Positions 38,310 to 42,903 of a stretch of 42,903 nt of DNA are shown piece by piece. The stretch covers positions 1 to 42,903 of IMG/VR virus record IMGVR_UViG_3300032132_000742; one strand, given 5' to 3'. The DNA is from a virus. Each line of letters starts with the position of its first letter. The first letter of the stretch is position 1. The position numbers were made by a program, and so were the translations under genes. The notes under the pieces are model-generated. The model saw only the letters and a program-made list of their open reading frames with translations. It ran no database searches and was not told where the DNA came from.

Positions 38310-39580
38310 TGCTGGTGACGCCAGGCCGGATGATGATGCCGTTGCGGGCGGGAGGGGCGGCCGCTGGCGACGGGCGCACGCTCGATCTCCAGTTTGCCGC
38401 CGATGGAACCTTGGTTCCGCGCGTCGGGCCAACCCCGGCGTTTGTCAATGCTACGACGACAAACCACTGGCTTGGTGTGAGCAAAGCATGGAATGCCGGG
38501 GCGGCGAACACTCCGCGTTTTCCGTACAATCCTGCGACGAACCTGCCGCTTGGGTTGCACATCATCAGCAACGCTAACAACCCGCTCGATTACAGCCGGG
38601 ACATGACCCAGGCCAACTGGGTGAAGTCGAACATCACGGCGGCAAAGGATGCGACCGGGCTTGATGGGGTCGCAAATTCCTGCTCGACACTCACGGCTGA
38701 TGCGGCCAACGGCACATGCCTTCAGGTTCTGGTGACAGGCAACAGCTACCACGGGATCAGCCTTTGGGTGAAGCGCAAGACCGGCACTGGCGTCGTCGAG
38801 TTCACCGACGATGGCGGCACGACCTGGGAGGAATTGGAGGATCTGTCCGCCAGCGAGTTTAAGATGTACACGCCGCTGTTGCCTCTCTCGACCAAGACCT
38901 CAAACCCTGAATTTGGCTTTCGGATCGTCACAAGCGGCGATGAAATCGAAGTGGATTTCGTTGGGGCTGACGTGCACGGCGCTGTTGGTGTGCCGACCGG
39001 GCCGGGCGGGCTGATTGAGACGGTTACGTCCACCGTCATTATGGGCACCGATCAGGTGACGATCACCGGTACCGATTTTTCCGATTTGTACAATACTGAC
39101 GAGGGCACCATCGTCGTCGAGGTTGATTTTATCGAAAACCTCGGCTCCTCCGCCGCCAACAGCCTATTCCATCAAGGTGTCGATCACGACCTTTTCGCTA
39201 TAGGCGACACGGACAGTTTTGTCACAAACGCCATTTGGTCGAGTTGCAGCGCATTCCGCGCCGGCAAGCTGCGTTCCCGCATCTATGCAGCAGGTGTCAG
39301 TGAGTGGGAGCATTACGCCAATTCCACGCCCTGGCAGGACAACGCCGCCGGGCAGTTCAAGGTGGCCATCGGATGGGATAAGCCCGCGTCCACAGTGACC
39401 AAAGTTGAGAATGGCATCGAGTTGGATCACGAGACGGCGGTTCCGAACATGCCGACCGGCGAAGATCGGCTCCGAATTGGCCGCGTCACGACCAGCTTGA
39501 ACGGCGGGTACATCAAGCAGTTTGTCTACTACCCGACCTACAAAGGGCGCTCCGAAATTCTGGCGTTGGGGACACTGTAG
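38309..39580 (+). CDS. Spike/adhesin with lectin-like domains
   Basis: 423 residues. The sequence MLVTPGRMMMPLRAGGAAAG, TLDLQFAADGTLVPRVGPTP and NPLDYSRDMTQANWVKSNIT (with TLTADAANGTCLQV later) is the phage spike form: a short head-binding part, then a carbohydrate-binding beta-sandwich. The second half (VTITGTDFSDLYNTDEGTIV, GQFKVAIGWDKPAS, GEDRLRIGRVTTSLNGGYIK) resembles a LamG/concanavalin-like domain. It probably binds cell-surface glycans. Lower GC and mosaic look suggest recent exchange. Confidence 0.7.
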   Translation: MLVTPGRMMMPLRAGGAAAGDGRTLDLQFAADGTLVPRVGPTPAFVNATTTNHWLGVSKAWNAGAANTPRFPYNPATNLPLGLHIISNANNPLDYSRDMTQANWVKSNITAAKDATGLDGVANSCSTLTADAANGTCLQVLVTGNSYHGISLWVKRKTGTGVVEFTDDGGTTWEELEDLSASEFKMYTPLLPLSTKTSNPEFGFRIVTSGDEIEVDFVGADVHGAVGVPTGPGGLIETVTSTVIMGTDQVTITGTDFSDLYNTDEGTIVVEVDFIENLGSSAANSLFHQGVDHDLFAIGDTDSFVTNAIWSSCSAFRAGKLRSRIYAAGVSEWEHYANSTPWQDNAAGQFKVAIGWDKPASTVTKVENGIELDHETAVPNMPTGEDRLRIGRVTTSLNGGYIKQFVYYPTYKGRSEILALGTL

Positions 39581-39814
39581 ATGGCGAGAAAAGTCGAAAT
39601 CGTTGAGGATTTTGTTGGGGTGGAGGGCACGACTTGGCTCGTAACGCCGATCGAGGACGGCAAGAAAGGCGTCACAGCCGGGCCGTTCGACACCGAAGCC
39701 ATAGCAAAATCAGAGGCCAATAAATCCAGATCACGGCTCGGCTGGGCGAAGTCAAACGCACCCGATGAAATACAGCGACGCCCCGCCGACGTTAGGCAAG
39801 GAAGGGGGATCTAG
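39581..39814 (+). CDS. Small hypothetical protein between spikes
   Basis: 77 residues starting immediately after the preceding TAG. MARKVEIVEDFVGVEGTTWL then PFDTEAIAKSEANKSRSRLG. A beta-strand opening, helix and basic tail. Could be a spike-associated chaperone or an adaptor. Lower GC than the rest of the late region. Confidence 0.55.
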   Translation: MARKVEIVEDFVGVEGTTWLVTPIEDGKKGVTAGPFDTEAIAKSEANKSRSRLGWAKSNAPDEIQRRPADVRQGRGI

Positions 39815-39815
39815 C

Positions 39816-40967
39816 ATGCCGACATGGCCAGAACGTGGAGATCCGTCGGAGCTCTTCGTGGATCCTGACAACGGAAACGACGAATACGACGGGCAAACCC
39901 GACGATGGGCTAAACAGTCCATCCAGGATGCGCTTGACAGCATCCCCGTCGTGCAGACCGGCGGCAGCCCTGCCGTCCCTGTGAATGCCAGGCACGGTGG
40001 CAGGATCCACTGCATGGACGGGCGGCACGACGTGGGCTCTGGCCTTGTCATGCGGCGCGGTCTGCCGATCGAACTCGACGGCGTTTACAATCCGGTGCTA
40101 CGCACGTCGACCAGCGGCGGCGAAATGATAATGAAGGGGCCGACGCTCTACAGCTCGGATACGATCAAGCCGCAATCCTTGATCCGGCTCGGCCTCGCCG
40201 CAGACGACGAGATCAACCAGAACGCCTACGGCCACAAGTTTCGCAACCTCATTTGGGAGATGGCCGGCGTCACCAAATATTGCGTCGACGCGGAACGCTG
40301 GAATATGGGGCTGGTCGAGGGTTGCTCCTGGCGTCACCTCGACTTGGCGACTGAGCCGGATAGCTTCTGCGTTCGCAATCAGGGCGAAAATATCGGCGGC
40401 TCCGACTGTTCGTGGATCCACATGGTCGATAACGAGTTCAATTCGAGCGGGCTCTATCGGAACACCGCGCCCACGACGCAGGGCTTGAACGCGAACCATC
40501 ATTGTTTCAACCGCAATATCGGATTTTCCGGCGGCACGCGAACGGAGGCCATGATCTCCCTGGAAAACGCGCAAGGCTGCTGGATCGAAGGGAACAACCT
40601 CGAAGTGGTGCGCGGAACCGGCGGAAATAAGACGATGGCCATCGAGTTCCGGCCCAGCCCTGGCGGCAACGGCAACAAGCAAAACTACATTGGCGGGAAT
40701 ACGGGCGAGTTTGCCGACTTCTTCCTGGTGGCGGATGAGTTCTGGGCCAATCTGGTGTTTGAGACCGGTTGCCGTGTAACGACCCGCGACCAGGCAGACC
40801 CCGACGACAACAGCAAGCTGATTTGGTTCAAGACGAACGCGCTTGCGAATTTCGTCATCGATGGCGTGACCACTCCCTACGGCGGTTCCTACGATCAAAG
40901 CCCGATCGCCCGCGTCGTCGACGGCATCCAGAACACAATCCTCGATACCGGCATTTTGCCGGCGTAA
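39816..40967 (+). CDS. Tailspike-like protein (beta-helix)
   Basis: 383 residues. Opens with PSELFVDPDNGNDEYDGQTR, a typical D-P-x-x-G-x-D-x-x-D-G opening, followed by RHGGRIHCMDGRHDVGSGLV and many short turns (NQGENIGGSDCSWIHMVDNE, NHHCFNRNIGFSGGT, NAQGCWIEGNNLEVVRGTGG) typical of a right-handed beta-helix. It is probably a polysaccharide-binding or depolymerising spike. ATG 39816 has GGAAGGGGG upstream; an ATG at 39765 would lack one. Catalytic residues cannot be assigned. Confidence 0.7.
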   Translation: MPTWPERGDPSELFVDPDNGNDEYDGQTRRWAKQSIQDALDSIPVVQTGGSPAVPVNARHGGRIHCMDGRHDVGSGLVMRRGLPIELDGVYNPVLRTSTSGGEMIMKGPTLYSSDTIKPQSLIRLGLAADDEINQNAYGHKFRNLIWEMAGVTKYCVDAERWNMGLVEGCSWRHLDLATEPDSFCVRNQGENIGGSDCSWIHMVDNEFNSSGLYRNTAPTTQGLNANHHCFNRNIGFSGGTRTEAMISLENAQGCWIEGNNLEVVRGTGGNKTMAIEFRPSPGGNGNKQNYIGGNTGEFADFFLVADEFWANLVFETGCRVTTRDQADPDDNSKLIWFKTNALANFVIDGVTTPYGGSYDQSPIARVVDGIQNTILDTGILPA

Positions 40968-40983
40968 CCCCAAGGGGCACCCT

Positions 40984-41562
40984 ATGGCTGACACCATCCA
41001 CGACGTTATTCTTCTTACCGGCCATTCGCCGAGCTCACCCGGTTCCCGAAATCCTGGGCCGACGATGCTGCCGCGCGACGATACATACGAATACCATTTC
41101 AACTACGCGATTGCCGATCAGGTCGGCAAGCGTCTCACCCGTGCGGATAGCGGTCTCACCTGCCGCACCGAAGTCTATGCGGGCGGCGATAATCCATTTC
41201 GCCGCTGGCAAGACCGCTCAAGATTGTTGGTCGAACTGCATTGCGGATCTGCCAGCGGCAAGCCGGAGGGTCCGCGCAGCGGCACGGAAGTTCTGTACCG
41301 GGCCACTGACGGAACGGCCAAGAAAGCCGCGCAGCTCATGCAAGGCATCCTGGTTGCCGAGCTGGGCCTGCCCGATCTCGGCGTCCGGGCCGTCGATGCG
41401 GACGCCAGGGGCGCGCATATCATCCACGGCGTGAACCAGGTCGCATTGCTGCCGCAACCCTTTTTCATCGACAACGACGACGACTTCGCGGTGGCGCAAG
41501 AAACCGATTTCGTCGCGCTCTACGTCAAGGCGATCAACGCCGTTTTGGCAAATCTTCAATAG
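40984..41562 (+). CDS. Amidase_3-like protein with substituted catalytic Glu
   Basis: 192 residues and paralogous to the amidase at 41767-42357. It keeps the zinc-ligand positions His14 (LTGHSPSSPG), Glu36 (YEYHF) and His86 (VELHCGS), but the C-terminal motif is LLPQPFFIDND, with Gln158 where the paralogue has Glu156. In N-acetylmuramoyl-L-alanine amidases this Glu is needed for catalysis. It may be inactive, a wall-binding or regulatory copy, or a virion protein. A single base change (GAA to CAA) separates the two. It is the first gene of the lysis cassette. Confidence 0.75.
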   Translation: MADTIHDVILLTGHSPSSPGSRNPGPTMLPRDDTYEYHFNYAIADQVGKRLTRADSGLTCRTEVYAGGDNPFRRWQDRSRLLVELHCGSASGKPEGPRSGTEVLYRATDGTAKKAAQLMQGILVAELGLPDLGVRAVDADARGAHIIHGVNQVALLPQPFFIDNDDDFAVAQETDFVALYVKAINAVLANLQ

Positions 41563-41572
41563 CGAGCCAGCC

Positions 41573-41770
41573 ATGATCGACGACGCCGAAAAGAAGAGCT
41601 TGGAAGTCCACGTCGTGGCCTGCGGCGAACGCTACAGGACGATCTTCAACAGGGTGCGCCGCATCGAGGGCGTGCTGCTCGGCGCCGTCGTCGGCCTGAT
41701 CGGCGCGATGTGGTGGGTGATCCAGAAGCTCGCGGACATTCACAAGGTCGTGCAGGGGGTGGGCCAATGA
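41573..41770 (+). CDS. XhlA-like membrane protein (holin-associated)
   Basis: 65 residues: an N-terminal cytoplasmic part (AEKKSLEVHVVACGERYRTI) with a heptad-like helix, then one transmembrane segment (VLLGAVVGLIGAMWWVIQKL). The layout resembles hemolysin XhlA/holin accessory proteins. It lies between the two amidase genes and its stop overlaps the second (ATGA). Likely acts in lysis. Confidence 0.7.
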   Translation: MIDDAEKKSLEVHVVACGERYRTIFNRVRRIEGVLLGAVVGLIGAMWWVIQKLADIHKVVQGVGQ

Positions 41771-42357
41771 CGTCCGTCAAACTCGTCACCGGGCATTCGG
41801 AGCGCTCGCCCGGCGCGCGCAACCTGGGGCCGACCACCGAGCCCGAGGACGATCTCTACGAATGGCAGTTCAACAAGCCGCTGGTGGCCCGCACAGTGGC
41901 ATTGCTGCGCGAGCGGGGCATCGTGGCCAGCGCGGGCGGTTACCTGCCTGGCGGCGGCAACGTGGCGCGCTGGAATGGGGCGAGCGATCTGCTCGTGGAG
42001 CTCCACTGCAATGCGTTCAACCGGCGGGCTTCGGGGACCGAGGTTCTCTACGCGCGCGGCTCGGCGCGGGGCAGGGCCTGCGCGGGGATCCTGCAACGCC
42101 ACCTGGTTGACAGCCTGCGGCTCCCGAACCGCCGGGTTAAGTCGATCGCGGGTGATCGGCTGCCTAGCGGACGCTGGAGGAAACGGGGAGCCTATCTGCT
42201 GTGGGGCGTGCGCCAGGTGGCGCTGATCCCGGAGCCCTTTTTCATCGACAACGACGAGGACCTGGCGCGGGCGCGCGAGGTCGACCTGGCCGCCGTTTAC
42301 GCGGACGCGATCGCGGAATGCGTGGGCGCGGTTTTCAACAAGGAGAGCCCAAGATGA
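41767..42357 (+). CDS. N-acetylmuramoyl-L-alanine amidase (endolysin)
   Basis: 196 residues with the Amidase_3 pattern: zinc ligands His10 (VTGHSERSPG), Glu32 (YEWQF) and His80 (VELHCNA), and catalytic Glu156 in LIPEPFFIDND. It cleaves the bond between MurNAc and L-Ala in peptidoglycan. No signal peptide, so it needs a holin for release. It is the active member of a tandem pair, since the upstream copy has Gln at the catalytic position. ATGA overlaps on both sides link it to the holin-type proteins. Confidence 0.85.
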   Translation: MTSVKLVTGHSERSPGARNLGPTTEPEDDLYEWQFNKPLVARTVALLRERGIVASAGGYLPGGGNVARWNGASDLLVELHCNAFNRRASGTEVLYARGSARGRACAGILQRHLVDSLRLPNRRVKSIAGDRLPSGRWRKRGAYLLWGVRQVALIPEPFFIDNDEDLARAREVDLAAVYADAIAECVGAVFNKESPR

Positions 42358-42545
42358 AATTCATTAAACCCATCCTCAATCGTTTCAAGGAGCCGAGCTC
42401 CTGGGCGGCGATCGCGGGTGCCCTGGCGCTCGCCGGGATCGACGCGCAGGCCTGGGGCGGCTGGCAATACGTCGTCTGGATCGGCGCCGGCGCGGCCGGG
42501 TTGCTGGCGGTCCTGTTGCCGGAGAAAGCTGCGCCGGCGGTTTGA
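42354..42545 (+). CDS. Holin-like membrane protein
   Basis: 63 residues: a basic N-terminus (MKFIKPILNRFKEPSSW) and two hydrophobic segments, about 16-30 (WAAIAGALALAGIDA) and about 38-56 (YVVWIGAGAAGLLAVLLP). Starts with an ATGA overlap after the amidase. Position, size and hydrophobicity fit a holin, which controls when the endolysin reaches the wall. Confidence 0.7.
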   Translation: MKFIKPILNRFKEPSSWAAIAGALALAGIDAQAWGGWQYVVWIGAGAAGLLAVLLPEKAAPAV

Positions 42546-42560
42546 GCCCCGGCAATAATC

Positions 42561-42761
42561 ATGTGGCTCACTCTGATCCTCGGCCTGACGATCGCGGCGC
42601 TCATCGCCGCGGTCGTCTGGCTGGCGCGCGTTAACGGGCGCCTGCGCCATGAACGGGACGAAGCACGCCGGATTTCGGAGATCAAGGATGACCAGCTTAA
42701 AGACGGTGCCGATCATCGCCCTGGGGCTGGCCTTGACGGCCTGCGAGACGACACCTTCTAG
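42561..42761 (+). CDS. Inner-membrane spanin subunit (Rz-like)
   Basis: 66 residues: one N-terminal transmembrane helix (MWLTLILGLTIAALIAAVVW) and a charged coiled-coil periplasmic part (ARVNGRLRHERDEARRISE). This is the Rz-type i-spanin layout, though short. The o-spanin gene starts within it in another frame (42688). The pair fuses inner and outer membranes as the final lysis step. Confidence 0.75.
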   Translation: MWLTLILGLTIAALIAAVVWLARVNGRLRHERDEARRISEIKDDQLKDGADHRPGAGLDGLRDDTF

Positions 42762-42903
42762 CTGCCCGCCCCTCAAGGACTACACGAAAGCGGAGCGCCA
42801 GCGCGCGGTGCGCGAGATCGAGGCGCTGCCCTTCGATGCGTTCCTGCGCACGATGGTCGACGACTATTTCCTGCTGCGAAAACAAGTGCGGCGCTGCCGC
42901 TGA
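42688..42903 (+). CDS. Outer-membrane lipoprotein spanin subunit (Rz1-like)
   Basis: 71 residues with a lipoprotein signal: MTSLKTVPIIALGLALTACE, lipobox LTAC and Cys19 as the lipidated residue. The mature part is charged and helical (SCPPLKDYTKAERQRAVREI), ending YFLLRKQVRRCR. The start ATG at 42688 is chosen because it begins the lipoprotein signal; a frame extension to 42649 would add a basic N-terminus. It is partly embedded in the Rz-like gene, the hallmark of spanin pairs. The stop is the last codon of the window. Confidence 0.8.
   Translation: MTSLKTVPIIALGLALTACETTPSSCPPLKDYTKAERQRAVREIEALPFDAFLRTMVDDYFLLRKQVRRCR

Noticed and set aside
40984-41562. First amidase copy as a pseudogene
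   Set aside because: The frame is intact, zinc ligands are kept, codon use is normal, and only the catalytic Glu is changed. It is better described as a possibly inactive paralogue.

Overview
The window is an almost complete temperate phage (prophage) of about 43 kb. It is very GC-rich, with strong third-position GC bias and dense ATGA/GTGA stop-start overlaps. Protein styles (ArdC, Rap1a-like moron, alphaproteobacterial-type XRE repressors, GcrA/Myb-like HTH) suggest a high-GC alphaproteobacterial host, but no host taxonomic marker is present, so the host is inferred. The structural genes are those of a short-tailed podovirus: T7-type portal/head-tail connector, tail tubular A/B-like proteins, large internal virion proteins and a fibre with a T7 gp17-type N-terminus. 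Regulation is lambda-like, with a repressor flanked by two operators. No phage RNA or DNA polymerase is visible, so transcription and chain elongation must rely on the host.

Layout. 1-294: small secreted protein, a moron or flanking host gene. 462-4787 (leftward): integrase, excisionase-like protein, two tiny membrane proteins, an XRE-ParB fusion, a double-HTH protein, an XRE regulator and a small leading gene, driven from a promoter whose -35/-10 spacer contains a 15-bp palindrome. 4865-5293: Rap1a-like secreted moron. 5294-6214 (leftward): CI-like repressor, with a second near-identical 15-bp palindrome at its own promoter (6226-6240). 6271-13735 (rightward): Cro-like protein, ParB/DGQHR protein, Zn-ribbon protein, DUF2829, Toprim primase, an acyl carrier protein, a P-loop helicase and small membrane proteins. 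13741-16052 (leftward): a separate antirestriction operon (ArdC, accessory proteins, XRE regulator) whose promoter carries three copies of CCCAACGGTTGGG. 16053-16575: long regulatory/origin-like or packaging-like region with seven GTTACA/TGTAAC motifs. 16576-42903 (rightward): terminase, portal, scaffold, capsid, tail, ejection proteins, fibre/spikes, then a lysis cassette with two paralogous amidases, holin-like proteins and Rz/Rz1 spanins.

How it works together. The repressor is expected to bind the two 15-bp palindromes and silence both early operons. Its C-terminal domain looks S24-like but appears to lack the catalytic Ser, so ordinary RecA-stimulated self-cleavage is doubtful. After derepression, the rightward operon provides primase and helicase for host-assisted replication, and the leftward operon provides integration/excision and regulators. 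ArdC would protect incoming DNA from restriction. Late genes start at terS and at a strong promoter (19400-19428) ahead of the portal module. Scaffold, capsid and the following capsid-associated gene are separated by 11-bp GC-rich hairpins, and the capsid gene has an unusually long, strongly folded leader that can mask its ribosome binding site.

Most notable points: the capsid-gene leader RNA, the phage acyl carrier protein, the dispersed 15-bp palindrome GTGCACGSCGTGCAC, the three-operator antirestriction promoter, and the duplicated amidase with a Glu-to-Gln change in one copy.
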